Source: Mangrovibacterium sp041596335 (lineage in GTDB: Bacteria > Bacteroidota > Bacteroidia > Bacteroidales > Prolixibacteraceae). Taken from it: a DNA stretch of 64,000 nt. The stretch is from contig NZ_JBFHIT010000018.1 of the NCBI RefSeq assembly GCF_041596335.1, positions 10,992 to 74,991 of the forward strand, read 5' to 3'. Positions 44,246 through 53,343 of the stretch are shown here, one piece after another. The notes below the pieces were generated by a model. It was not told the origin of the DNA. It did not search any database and worked only from the letters and a program-made list of their open reading frames with translations. Each line of letters opens with the position of its first letter. Position 1 is the first letter of the stretch. The translations under genes and the position numbers were made by a program.

Positions 44246-45324
44246 TGGTTGGGTGGTTAGTCTTCATATTTGCATTCATTTTTTTTGTACTCTTTTCTAA
44301 GGATAAGTTCACAAAAAGATACTCAAAATGGTATTATCTTCTTTTCATTGTAGTATTCACTGGATTTAGATATAGAATTGGATATGATTATGACTCATAT
44401 ACCAGAATGTTTTTCAAAACCAATGAATTAGATCTCGTCGAACCGACATGGCATTATCTGATTCTAATAATTAACATTGTAACAGGGAATGCACAAATAC
44501 TATTTTTGATAAGCTCCATATTTATATATCCTCTAATATTCAGATTTGTATACAAAAATTCGCCGTTACCTTTATTATCAATCTATATTTTCATCTGCTT
44601 TCAATATTATTTTGCAGAATCACTCTCCGTTTTAAGACAATACATAGCTGTTGCTATTTTCTTGTCTAGCTACAAGTATATTCTTGAAAGAAACTTCAAA
44701 AAGTTCATACTTTTAAACATCATTGGATTTTCATTTCATTATTCCGCAATAATTGCAATCCCAACGTATTTCTTTATTAATAAGAAATTCTCAAATCTTT
44801 TACTCATTGTGGTCACGATAGCTTCATTTTTCTTCCACACGTTGCTCACATTTGCTATTCCACAGATTGAAATCATGGAAAGATATTCAACTTATCTTTC
44901 AGGTTTTGAGCTCGAAGCAAACTCAGGTATAGACCGAATTGTCAGAATAGTAATTCTATTATGCCTGATTTTCTCGAAAAAAGCCCTTGATTATGAGAAC
45001 AATCTAAGCAATAGAGCATCATTTAATTTAATGTTTTTAGGCATCCTAATATATACTAGCCTATACATTTATGCACCTTTTAGGCGTTTGTCATACTATT
45101 TCATGATATTTGAAATAATCATAATGGCACAAATTTTTTTCGTGTACTTTATGGAAAAACCATTTCGTCTCAAGGCAATTTTATTCTATCTATATATTTT
45201 CTTTGCTGCACTTTCATTTGGCAAACGATGGTGGCCAAATAAAACTGACTTTTCAGGAACAAATACGCATTATGAAATGAAATTTGTTGTTGACAAACCA
45301 ATACCTTTAAAACAAACAAAATGA
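44245..45324 (+). CDS. EpsG-family polysaccharide polymerase (Wzy role)
   Basis: Hydrophobic inner-membrane protein, 359 residues with around 10 segments. Near the N-terminus FTGFRYRIGYDYDSYTRMF and later ESLSVLRQYIAVAIFLSS are hallmarks of the EpsG family, which joins repeat units in the periplasm. GFSFHYSAIIAIPTYFF is the expected loop with His. It is the only polymerase candidate in the locus. Strongly AT-rich: 16 of 60 bases are G or C at 44341-44400. Confidence 0.85.
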   Translation: MVGWLVFIFAFIFFVLFSKDKFTKRYSKWYYLLFIVVFTGFRYRIGYDYDSYTRMFFKTNELDLVEPTWHYLILIINIVTGNAQILFLISSIFIYPLIFRFVYKNSPLPLLSIYIFICFQYYFAESLSVLRQYIAVAIFLSSYKYILERNFKKFILLNIIGFSFHYSAIIAIPTYFFINKKFSNLLLIVVTIASFFFHTLLTFAIPQIEIMERYSTYLSGFELEANSGIDRIVRIVILLCLIFSKKALDYENNLSNRASFNLMFLGILIYTSLYIYAPFRRLSYYFMIFEIIIMAQIFFVYFMEKPFRLKAILFYLYIFFAALSFGKRWWPNKTDFSGTNTHYEMKFVVDKPIPLKQTK

Positions 45325-46481
45325 TAGCGATAATTGACTCTTTTCGTTTTGGCGAGGAACATGCCCCTTTCAATGCAGCTTTTATAGACATCGTAAACAA
45401 ATGTTTTCCAGATGAGAAGACCGAAATTTATATCCAAAAAGAACACTGGAAAATAATATATGATATTCTCAATCAAAATAGTGGGCCGGATTCGGATCGG
45501 ACTTTCGAAATATTAAAAGGAATCGACAGTAAGAATGGCACATTGAGCTTATTTCTATCCTACTTAATATGTACATTCCAAGATACGAAGGTACTTTTTA
45601 AGTCCAATTCAAAACTATTTTTTTATACAACAGCAAATCCATTAGCTCTCTTTTTTATCAAGTTAGTCAATCTCTTGCTTCGAAAAAGAGTTTATGTGGT
45701 TCTGCATGGAGAGTTAGAATATTTAAATAAAGGGAACGACAAATCACTCAAGTTACAAACTCGTTTGCTGCGGCAATGGTACAGGTTAATTTTCTGGAAA
45801 TTCCTGACTCGAAACTTCTCCTATATTTTGCTGGGTGAAAGTATTCGTTCTAATTTAAAATCGCTGAAGCCTTCCAATTTCCCTAACTCAAATTTTATTA
45901 CAATTGACCATCCCTACTTTTTTAAGACGGGACTTCAAAAAAGTGAATCATTCGTTCCGCTAAACTTGGGTATTGTAGGGCATTCTGCTGAAGTAAAAGG
46001 ATCACATAAAATTTTTGAACTAGCTGAATTAAATGATTCCGAGATTTCAAATGGCAAAATGAAATTCAAGATCATTGGTCATATTTCAAACTGTATCTTG
46101 AAATACCAAAATAAATTGGTCGAGACTCCATCGAGAAACGATTTTCTCCCACGGACCGAGTACGAAAAAGAAATATCGTCCTTGCATTATATCTTATTCT
46201 TTTATCCGAATTCAATGTATCAGTATATCGCGAGTGGAGCTTTTTTTGATGCGATCTCGTTCGAAAAACCTATAATTGCACTTCGAAATAGCTTTTTCGA
46301 ACATTATTTTAATCGATATGGCGAAATTGGCTATCTATGTGATAGCCTCGAGGAGATGAGTTATTATTTGAGCAACATAAACCTTGAGAGATATAATTTA
46401 CAGCTTCAGAATATAAAACAAGCAAAAAAAGATTTATCTCTTGAAAACATCTCGCAAAGACTAAGATCTCAACTAATTTAG
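45321..46481 (+). CDS. probable GT-B glycosyltransferase
   Basis: Putative glycosyltransferase, 386 residues, overlapping the polymerase gene by four bases. No membrane segment is clear. The layout is two-domain: an N-terminal half with VVLHGELEYLNKGNDK and a C-terminal half beginning NLGIVGHSAEVKGSHKIFELAE, then SGAFFDAISFEKPIIALRNSF, a degenerate form of the EX7E donor-binding region of GT4. The donor and acceptor are not identifiable. The call rests on context and weak motifs. Confidence 0.65.
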   Translation: MIAIIDSFRFGEEHAPFNAAFIDIVNKCFPDEKTEIYIQKEHWKIIYDILNQNSGPDSDRTFEILKGIDSKNGTLSLFLSYLICTFQDTKVLFKSNSKLFFYTTANPLALFFIKLVNLLLRKRVYVVLHGELEYLNKGNDKSLKLQTRLLRQWYRLIFWKFLTRNFSYILLGESIRSNLKSLKPSNFPNSNFITIDHPYFFKTGLQKSESFVPLNLGIVGHSAEVKGSHKIFELAELNDSEISNGKMKFKIIGHISNCILKYQNKLVETPSRNDFLPRTEYEKEISSLHYILFFYPNSMYQYIASGAFFDAISFEKPIIALRNSFFEHYFNRYGEIGYLCDSLEEMSYYLSNINLERYNLQLQNIKQAKKDLSLENISQRLRSQLI

Positions 46482-46624
46482 CTACGTCATTCAGCAAAGT
46501 TAAATAGAATGTATGAGGTCTGAATTATCTACAAATGTTCAAAGTAATCCAGTTCAAAGAAAGTCAACCGACATATTGATAATAGTAAATTACCGCATGG
46601 GGTTAATATTATCAAACTAAAGCT

Positions 46625-47728
46625 ATGAGAAAAGGAAACAAAATACTATTCTTTTGTCCACTCCCGCCGCCGATCGGAGGACAAGCCTTAATGTCAGAAA
46701 TCGTCTACAAGGTCATACAACCTGATTTTCTGATCAACACAAATATGAAAAGTAAATACCTTGGAACCTTCATTTGTATCGCACAAACATTTTGGTATTT
46801 ATTGATCCACAGAATAGACTTAGTCTATTTTACTTGTACAAGAAGTAAAGTCGGAGCTATAAAGGACATTGTTCTTTTGACACTGTGTAAACTGAGGAAA
46901 ATAAAAGTAATTAACCATTTACATGGCAATGAAATAATGGATCTATTTACTGGTGGTTCATTCTCAAAACTCATATTATGGGCATACAAGCAAATTGATA
47001 CAACCATATTTGTAACCGAAAGACAAAAAGAATTGATGCCACCCTCTTTAAATAAGATGCGAAAAATTGTTATTCCCAATTGTTTTGACCCGATTCTGGA
47101 AAAAGTCAATCGAATCATATCAGATGAATCTCGTGACATTCATGTTCTGTTTGTCTCTTTCATCATGAAAAGCAAAGGGATATTCGTGGCCTTGGAAGTC
47201 TTTGAACGAATTGCCAAAGAATACGAAAATGTTTTTTTTCACATAGCAGGTCAACCTCTTGGTGATTATCTGATGCCTGAATCGGAAGTAAAAGAATTAT
47301 TTGGGAAACATTTCAGACGTCTGGATTCCGAATATCCAGGGAGATTCGTTTATCATGGGGTCGTAAAAGATGATGAAAAGATAGACCTCTTTACGAAATG
47401 CGATATCTTCTTATTCCCGACCTTCTTTAAAACGGAATCTTTTGGTTTGGTCAATATTGAGGCGATGAGAACGGGAAATGCTGTCATAACAACGAACCAT
47501 AACTTTTTACCCGACATAGTCACGAAAAATGAAGGAATATTGGTGGAACCCAATAATATCGAAGACACATACATGGGTATGAAATATCTAATCGAAAACC
47601 CGAATAAAATGAAAGATTTACAACGCCATAATATGGATCATGCCAAAAACACATATTCTCCAGAGGCTTTCAAAAAGCTGATTAAAAATTTATTTATGGA
47701 GTTCATGCTCTTAGATTTGCATAAGTAG
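46625..47728 (+). CDS. family 4 glycosyltransferase
   Basis: GT-B retaining glycosyltransferase of GT4, 367 residues. The N-terminal domain opens with ILFFCPLPPPIGGQALMSE, the glycine-rich acceptor side; the C-terminal domain starts at VLFVSFIMKSKGIFVALEVF and carries the donor motif ESFGLVNIE (EX7E), then AMRTGNAVITTNHNFLPDIV. It is separated by 143 bases from the gene before, with no terminator seen, and lies 33 bases before an epimerase gene. Confidence 0.93.
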   Translation: MRKGNKILFFCPLPPPIGGQALMSEIVYKVIQPDFLINTNMKSKYLGTFICIAQTFWYLLIHRIDLVYFTCTRSKVGAIKDIVLLTLCKLRKIKVINHLHGNEIMDLFTGGSFSKLILWAYKQIDTTIFVTERQKELMPPSLNKMRKIVIPNCFDPILEKVNRIISDESRDIHVLFVSFIMKSKGIFVALEVFERIAKEYENVFFHIAGQPLGDYLMPESEVKELFGKHFRRLDSEYPGRFVYHGVVKDDEKIDLFTKCDIFLFPTFFKTESFGLVNIEAMRTGNAVITTNHNFLPDIVTKNEGILVEPNNIEDTYMGMKYLIENPNKMKDLQRHNMDHAKNTYSPEAFKKLIKNLFMEFMLLDLHK

Positions 47729-47761
47729 TAATGCAAGTATTCCTCAATAGAAACAATATTT

Positions 47762-48727
47762 ATGAATCTGAAAAAAATATTAATTACTGGCTCCTCTGGA
47801 TTTATCGGGTCAAATTTAAGTAACTACTATATCACGCAAGGTGCCGAGTTACTTAATCTCGATTCGAAAGAACCTATTTCTTCAGGTAGCATAAAACATT
47901 GGAAAAAAGTGGATCTAACAGATCTAAATAAGCTCAGCAGAGTCATATCAGAATTTCAACCCGACTACATTCTCCATTTTGCAGCGAGAACAGATCTTGA
48001 CGGAAATACTGCAGAAGATTATAACGCGAATACTCTTGGAACTGAAAATCTGATAAAGGCAGCACAAGGAGTTAAAAATTTGAAGCGTGTTATTTTTACC
48101 TCTTCCATGCTAGTCTGTGGTCCGGGCCACATTCCAACGCATCCTTTAGAATATGCCCCAACTACCGTCTATGGAGAAAGCAAAGTCGAGATGGAAAAAA
48201 TAATCCGTAGATATACGCATCATTATTCATGGGCGATCGTTCGCCCAACTTCCATCTGGGGGCCTGGGTTTGGTGTCCCTTACCGGAATTTCTTCGACAT
48301 GGTTATCAACCACTCCTATTTCCACATTGGGGATAAAGCAGGCACTAAAACATATGGGTATATCGGCAACCTAATGTACCAAGTTGACTCGATCTTAAAT
48401 GCACCTACTGAGGAAATTAACGAGCAGGTATTTTATTTAGGCGATTATGAACCAACGAATATAAAAATCTGGGCGGATGAAATCGCAAAGCAACTTCATT
48501 ATAAAATTAAAACGATTCCTTACCCAATAATAAAGTGCGCTGCGTTTGCCGGAGATTTTTTTAAACGGATTGGTATTGCATTTCCAATGTCGTCATTCAG
48601 ACTAAAAAACATGACAACTGATAATATTGTTGATCTAAGTAATACTCAAAAAATTGCTCCCAACTTACCATTCAACAAAACTGAAGGAATTAAACAAACT
48701 TTAAATTGGCTTAAAGAAAATCGATGA
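47762..48727 (+). CDS. NAD-dependent epimerase/dehydratase (extended SDR)
   Basis: Nucleotide-sugar epimerase or dehydratase, 321 residues. The NAD loop GSSGFIGSNL is at the N-terminus, the catalytic SSM and YGESK (YxxxK) follow in the middle, and RPTSIWGPGFGVPYRNFF resembles GDP/UDP-sugar epimerases such as those acting on UDP-N-acetylglucosamine or UDP-glucose. The exact sugar cannot be read from the sequence. It overlaps the next gene by four bases. Confidence 0.88.
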   Translation: MNLKKILITGSSGFIGSNLSNYYITQGAELLNLDSKEPISSGSIKHWKKVDLTDLNKLSRVISEFQPDYILHFAARTDLDGNTAEDYNANTLGTENLIKAAQGVKNLKRVIFTSSMLVCGPGHIPTHPLEYAPTTVYGESKVEMEKIIRRYTHHYSWAIVRPTSIWGPGFGVPYRNFFDMVINHSYFHIGDKAGTKTYGYIGNLMYQVDSILNAPTEEINEQVFYLGDYEPTNIKIWADEIAKQLHYKIKTIPYPIIKCAAFAGDFFKRIGIAFPMSSFRLKNMTTDNIVDLSNTQKIAPNLPFNKTEGIKQTLNWLKENR

Positions 48728-49470
48728 AAATCTCCCTCATAACTGCTACTTACGACAGCTACCCAGCCATTAAAGACTGTATCAATAGCATTGCCCAACA
48801 AACGATAAAGCCGGAACATCTGATCATAGACGGAGGTAGTAAAGACCTCACCTTGGGCACGATTAAAACCAGTAAGTCCGTGTCAAAATATATATCGGAG
48901 CCGGACAAGGGTATTTATGATGCGCTAAACAAAGGGATTCAGATGGCTAATGGTGTCATCATTGGTGTATTACATTCGGACGATCTGCTGACATCGGATA
49001 CCACGTTGGAAACCATTGCCCGTATCTTTACCGAAACAGGCGCCGATGTGGTTTATGGCGACTTGGTTTATGTGGACAAGGAAGATACCAACAAAGTCAT
49101 TCGCTATTGGAAAAGCCAAGCCTTTAAACCGGAATTGTTGAAACGTGGTTGGATGCCCGCCCATCCCACTGTCTTTGCCAAACGCGAAGTGTACGAGAAA
49201 CACGGTCTGTTCGATTTGTCGTTCCAGATTGCTGCCGACTACGATATGATGCTACGAATCTTCAAAGACGATAGCCTAAAAAAAGTATACTTACCTGAGG
49301 TGATTACCCGAATGCGGGTTGGTGGAGCTAGCAATAAAAGCCTTAAAAATATTCTCCGAAAATCAACTGAAGATTACCGGGCCATGCGAAAAAACGGCCT
49401 GCCCTTCCCTGCCTGGACGCTGCTATGTAAAAACCTCTCAAAGCTGCCGCAGTTTTTAACAAAAGCTTGA
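48724..49470 (+). CDS. family 2 glycosyltransferase (WcaA-like)
   Basis: GT2 glycosyltransferase, 248 residues. ISLITATYDSYPAIKDCINSI, IDGGSKDLT and the metal-binding LHSDDLL are present, with RGWMPAHPTVFAKREVYEKHGLFD and FQIAADYDMMLRIF as late family marks. The base composition rises again within this gene, marking the right end of the AT-rich block. Confidence 0.93.
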   Translation: MKISLITATYDSYPAIKDCINSIAQQTIKPEHLIIDGGSKDLTLGTIKTSKSVSKYISEPDKGIYDALNKGIQMANGVIIGVLHSDDLLTSDTTLETIARIFTETGADVVYGDLVYVDKEDTNKVIRYWKSQAFKPELLKRGWMPAHPTVFAKREVYEKHGLFDLSFQIAADYDMMLRIFKDDSLKKVYLPEVITRMRVGGASNKSLKNILRKSTEDYRAMRKNGLPFPAWTLLCKNLSKLPQFLTKA

Positions 49471-49700
49471 GAGGATGTTGAATTGTTGGATCCCAAAAGT
49501 TCGGTAGTTGAAAGTGTCAAAGTTGAAAAAAACGAAATATAGCTATGACAGGTTTTAATGGTCTCCCAAAGCGTCTGGATCGGATGATGCACTTAACCAA
49601 GCATAGTTTTCGATGCTTACAAACAAAGACAGGCCGATTATAATTGACATTTCAACCTGTTAAACAGTTCAACATTTCGCAACCTTTCAACACAACTGCT

Positions 49701-49708
49701 TATATTTG
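49701..49708 (+). promoter_or_regulatory. -7 promoter element of rfbB
   Basis: TATATTTG, 24 bases before the rfbB ATG, with TTTC about 22 bases upstream. It suggests that rfbBAC is its own transcription unit. The spacer 49471-49700 holds no supported gene. Confidence 0.5.
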
Positions 49709-49732
49709 TGATCTCATCCAAAAACAACATAA

Positions 49733-50785
49733 ATGAAAACAATCCTCATCACCGGAGGTGCCGGATTCATCGGGTCCCACGTGGTTCGTCTTTTCGTTAA
49801 CAAGTATCCCGACTATAAAATTGTCAATCTCGACAAGCTGACTTACGCGGGAAATCTGGCTAACCTGAAGGATATTGAAGACAAACCGAATTACGAGTTT
49901 GTAAAAGCTGACATTGTGGATGCTGCGGCTATGCTAAAAGTTTTCCGTGAATATCAGTTTGAGGGAGTGATTCATCTGGCTGCCGAGTCGCATGTTGATC
50001 GCTCAATTGCCAACCCTACTGAATTTGTGTTTACGAACGTGATTGGAACCGTAAATTTGCTGAACGCTGCACGCGAAGTTTGGAAAAACAATGCTGAAGG
50101 CAAGCTATTTTACCATATTTCAACCGACGAAGTGTATGGTTCGTTGGGTGTTGAAGGAATGTTCACCGAAACCACCAAATACGATCCGCACAGCCCCTAC
50201 TCGGCATCGAAAGCCAGTTCCGACCACTTTGTGCGAGCCTATTGCGACACGTTCGGGCTTCCTGCGTTGGTTTCGAATTGCTCGAACAATTATGGTTCAT
50301 TCCAGTTTCCGGAGAAGCTAATTCCGCTGTTTATTCACAATATCCGCAACAACAAGTCACTGCCGGTATATGGCAAAGGCGAAAATATTCGCGACTGGCT
50401 TTGGGTTGAAGATCATGCCCGGGCGATTGATGTCATTTTCCATCGGGGTAAAGTTGGCGAGACCTACAATATTGGAGGCCATAACGAGTGGACCAATATC
50501 AACCTGATTAAACTGATGTGCGCCATTTTGGACCGCAAGCTGGGCCGTGAAGCAGGTGAGTCGGAAAAACTAATTACTTATGTGAAAGACCGTGCCGGCC
50601 ATGACTTGCGTTACGCGATCGATTCAACTAAATTGCAAAACGAGTTGGGTTGGGTGCCTAGTCTTCAGTTTGAAGAAGGATTGGAAAAAACCATCGACTG
50701 GTATCTCGAAAACGAAGAATGGATGAATAACGTCACCAGCGGTGACTATCAAAAATACTACGAAGACCAATATCAGAAACGGTAA
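49733..50785 (+). CDS. rfbB: dTDP-glucose 4,6-dehydratase
   Basis: Second step of dTDP-rhamnose-type sugar synthesis: dTDP-glucose to dTDP-4-keto-6-deoxyglucose, 350 residues. NAD loop GGAGFIGSHV near the N-terminus; catalytic STDEVYG, with Asp-Glu as in RmlB, and YSASKASSDH (YxxxK). RDWLWVEDHARAID and YNIGGHNEWTN are typical. Length matches the family. First of the three rfb genes. Confidence 0.97.
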   Translation: MKTILITGGAGFIGSHVVRLFVNKYPDYKIVNLDKLTYAGNLANLKDIEDKPNYEFVKADIVDAAAMLKVFREYQFEGVIHLAAESHVDRSIANPTEFVFTNVIGTVNLLNAAREVWKNNAEGKLFYHISTDEVYGSLGVEGMFTETTKYDPHSPYSASKASSDHFVRAYCDTFGLPALVSNCSNNYGSFQFPEKLIPLFIHNIRNNKSLPVYGKGENIRDWLWVEDHARAIDVIFHRGKVGETYNIGGHNEWTNINLIKLMCAILDRKLGREAGESEKLITYVKDRAGHDLRYAIDSTKLQNELGWVPSLQFEEGLEKTIDWYLENEEWMNNVTSGDYQKYYEDQYQKR

Positions 50786-50870
50786 TTTATGGCGGTCTCA
50801 CTTGGAGTGAGCCCACCAATACATACAAAAACCCGATAACTAAAAACGCGCAACCCAAAATATCCACATT

Positions 50871-51743
50871 ATGAAAGGAATCATACTAGCCGGCGGATCC
50901 GGCACCCGGCTCTACCCGATTACCAAAGGCATCTCCAAGCAGCTGTTGCCGATCTACGACAAACCGATGATTTATTATCCCTTGTCGGTTTTAATGTTAG
51001 CCGGAATCCGAGAGATTCTGATTATTTCGACGTCGGAAGATCTGCCCAACTTCGAAAAGCTATTGGGAAGTGGCGAAGAACTTGGATTGAGCTTCAGTTA
51101 TAAAATACAGCCCAGTCCTGATGGCCTCGCTCAAGCGTTTACACTAGGTGCTGAATTTATTGGCGACGACAATGTCTGCATGGTTCTGGGCGACAATATC
51201 TTTTATGGACACGGATTTACCGCTTTACTGAAGGAAGCACGAAAAAACGTTGAAACAGAAAACAAGCCAACTGTATTCGGCTACTATGTGAATGACCCGG
51301 AACGTTATGGGGTCGCCACATTCGACACAGCCGGAAATGTGACATCCATTGAAGAAAAGCCAGCCATTCCAGCCTCTAATTATGCCGTTGTTGGCTTATA
51401 TTTCTACACCAACGATGTGGTAAAAGTGGCATCTGAAATTCAACCTTCAGCCCGCGGCGAGTACGAAATCACAACTGTCAATCAACACTATTTGGATGAA
51501 GGACGCCTGAAAGTTGAGTTGATGGGACGGGGTTATGCATGGCTCGATACCGGCACCCACAAGTCGTTTCTGGATGCCAGCACCTTTATTGAAACCGTGG
51601 AAACACGGCAAGGACTAAAAATTGCCTGCATCGAAGAAATTGCTTATAAAATGGGCTATATCAATAGAGAACAGCTCCTAAAACTAGCTGAACCACTCAA
51701 GAAAAATGATTACGGGCAGTATTTGCTGAAATTGGTAAAATAA
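50871..51743 (+). CDS. rfbA: glucose-1-phosphate thymidylyltransferase
   Basis: Makes dTDP-glucose from glucose-1-phosphate and dTTP, 290 residues. Nucleotide-binding GGSGTRLYPIT begins near residue 8; LPIYDKPMIYYPLSVLMLAGI, QPSPDGLAQAF and VLGDNIFYG are diagnostic of RmlA. An 85-base spacer with a small hairpin (GGTCTCACT/AGTGAGCC) separates it from rfbB. Confidence 0.97.
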   Translation: MKGIILAGGSGTRLYPITKGISKQLLPIYDKPMIYYPLSVLMLAGIREILIISTSEDLPNFEKLLGSGEELGLSFSYKIQPSPDGLAQAFTLGAEFIGDDNVCMVLGDNIFYGHGFTALLKEARKNVETENKPTVFGYYVNDPERYGVATFDTAGNVTSIEEKPAIPASNYAVVGLYFYTNDVVKVASEIQPSARGEYEITTVNQHYLDEGRLKVELMGRGYAWLDTGTHKSFLDASTFIETVETRQGLKIACIEEIAYKMGYINREQLLKLAEPLKKNDYGQYLLKLVK

Positions 51744-51858
51744 CCTGCCAACACAAATTTTTTATCTGGAATTGATTTCGCAACCTCATTGTAGCATCAA
51801 GCTGATATTAAGAGAATTTCAGGATGACGATTTCAATTTGACTCAATTCAACATCCCT

Positions 51859-52446
51859 ATGAACATCATAAAAACCGCGATTCCCGACGTACTGATCTTT
51901 GAGCCAAAGGTTTTTGGCGATTCCCGTGGCTATTTCTTCGAATCATTCCGCCAGGATGTATTTGAAAAGGCCGTTGGGAAAATCCACTTCGTGCAGGACA
52001 ACCAATCGAAATCTTCGTATGGTGTATTGCGGGGGTTGCATTTTCAGCTACCTCCGTTCACCCAGTCTAAATTAGTTCGCTGTATCGAAGGAGAAGTTTT
52101 GGACGTTGCCGTAGATATCCGAACCGGATCGCCAAACTACGGACAACATGTGGCCGTGAGGCTTTCAGCGGAAAATCACCGTCAATTGTGGGTTCCGCAA
52201 GGATTTGCACATGGGTTTATTGTTCTGAGTGAAACGGCCACTTTTGCGTACAAATGCGACAACTATTATTCTCCGGAGCACGATGGAGGCATTTTGTGGA
52301 ATGACCCAGACCTTGACATTGACTGGATTATAGCAGAAAACGAAATTCAATTGTCAGAAAAGGACAAGAATCAACCTCCTTTTCAATCCGTAAAAACGTT
52401 TAGTTTCGAAAAATTCAACCAACAAGCTATTTACCCTCACCCTTAA
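51859..52446 (+). CDS. rfbC: dTDP-4-dehydrorhamnose 3,5-epimerase
   Basis: Cupin-fold epimerase of the dTDP-rhamnose pathway, 195 residues. FGDSRGYFFESFRQDVF, FVQDNQSKSSYGVLRGLHFQ (with the catalytic His) and RCIEGEVLDVAVDIR are canonical, as is FAHGFIVLSETATFAYKC. The ATG at 51859 gives the usual N-terminus; the open frame extends 29 codons upstream to TTG at 51772 without family similarity. rfbD, which would finish dTDP-L-rhamnose, is not next to it. Confidence 0.95.
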   Translation: MNIIKTAIPDVLIFEPKVFGDSRGYFFESFRQDVFEKAVGKIHFVQDNQSKSSYGVLRGLHFQLPPFTQSKLVRCIEGEVLDVAVDIRTGSPNYGQHVAVRLSAENHRQLWVPQGFAHGFIVLSETATFAYKCDNYYSPEHDGGILWNDPDLDIDWIIAENEIQLSEKDKNQPPFQSVKTFSFEKFNQQAIYPHP

Positions 52447-52495
52447 AATTAGAATATACAGGCCTGGGAAACAGGCTAAATTCCGATAGTTTTAT

Positions 52496-52503
52496 TATTT
52501 TTG
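52496..52503 (+). promoter_or_regulatory. -7 promoter element of the WecA-like gene
   Basis: TATTTTTG ends five bases before the ATG at 52509; leaderless transcription is predicted. Confidence 0.5.
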
Positions 52504-52508
52504 ACTTT

Positions 52509-53231
52509 ATGTCTACTACAATAATTGTCTTACTGGCTTATTTAGTTCCTTTAATTACGGTCTACATTGTTCAACCGTCTGTAGCCAAGGTCGCGTTAGC
52601 CAAAAACTTTATTGCAGAACCCGAAGAGCGATTTGCAGGCATCCCGCTTCTAAGTCTGGGAGGGGTGTCCATGTTTATCGGCATCAACCTGTCCGTCTCA
52701 CTACTTTGCACCAGAGTTGGTTTTTTGAGTATGCACGCTGTAATCGCGGCTTTGATTGTCCTGCTTTTTTCAGGCTTTATTATAGATACCAGTTTGGCCG
52801 TACGTTACTTCCGTTTTTCGGTGAAATTATTGGCTGCCATTCTGGTGGTTTTTCGGTTTCACGAAGGGGCTTTTCAACTCTTGCCAAACCTGCCGGTCTG
52901 GACAAACATCCTGCTTCAAATCGGGTTTCTAGTCGGATTTATGCTACTTTATCACCGATTAACAACCTATAAGAAAACTTTATTACTACTACTGGCAATT
53001 GCGAATGCCCTCGCTTTTGGAGTTATCTTCTGGCCCAATCAGCACGAATTTCACTGGTCGTTGCTGGCCTTTAGCCTGGCGGGAAGCTTATCGGGAATTA
53101 TGACCTACGCCCGCTATGCCCACCGGCTGAACAAACCACTGCCGCTAATTGGGCATACAGGAATTTATTTCACGGCGCTTTTGCTTGGCACCCTCTGGTT
53201 AACCTTTTTTCGTGTTCATCCTATATTCTAG
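52509..53231 (+). CDS. membrane protein related to WecA/MraY but lacking catalytic residues
   Basis: Integral membrane protein, 240 residues with about 8 hydrophobic segments. Landmarks of the WecA/MraY sugar-phosphate transferase family can be traced in order: PEERFAGIPLLSLGGVSMFIG (normally ...PrlGGxxif), SGFIIDTSLAVRYFRFSVK (normally a DDxxxl motif), and LPLIGHTGIYFTALLLG (normally GDtGSxxLG). In each, key acidic residues are changed (DD to DT, GD to GH), and the NxxNxxDGxDG loop is gone. The protein is also about 100 residues short of WecA. It probably cannot load a sugar-phosphate on undecaprenyl phosphate; a true initiating transferase must be elsewhere. Family membership is inferred by eye and remains moderate. 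Confidence 0.6.
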   Translation: MSTTIIVLLAYLVPLITVYIVQPSVAKVALAKNFIAEPEERFAGIPLLSLGGVSMFIGINLSVSLLCTRVGFLSMHAVIAALIVLLFSGFIIDTSLAVRYFRFSVKLLAAILVVFRFHEGAFQLLPNLPVWTNILLQIGFLVGFMLLYHRLTTYKKTLLLLLAIANALAFGVIFWPNQHEFHWSLLAFSLAGSLSGIMTYARYAHRLNKPLPLIGHTGIYFTALLLGTLWLTFFRVHPIF

Positions 53232-53262
53232 CTGAAGCGGGCAAAGTACTTATACCGACGAG

Positions 53263-53310
53263 TATTTGAAACACAACAAATTCACTTCGTCTTTCATTGT
53301 GTTTCAAATA
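53263..53310. repeat. perfect inverted repeat between convergent genes
   Basis: TATTTGAAACACAA (53263-53276) and TTGTGTTTCAAATA (53297-53310) are exact reverse complements around a 20-base centre. No T run follows on either strand. It lies between the stop codons of the WecA-like gene and thrC, so it may be a bidirectional terminator of unusual form or a REP-like element. Confidence 0.7.
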
Positions 53311-53343
53311 TCTATCGAGATTATACCTACATATGCTATGGTG

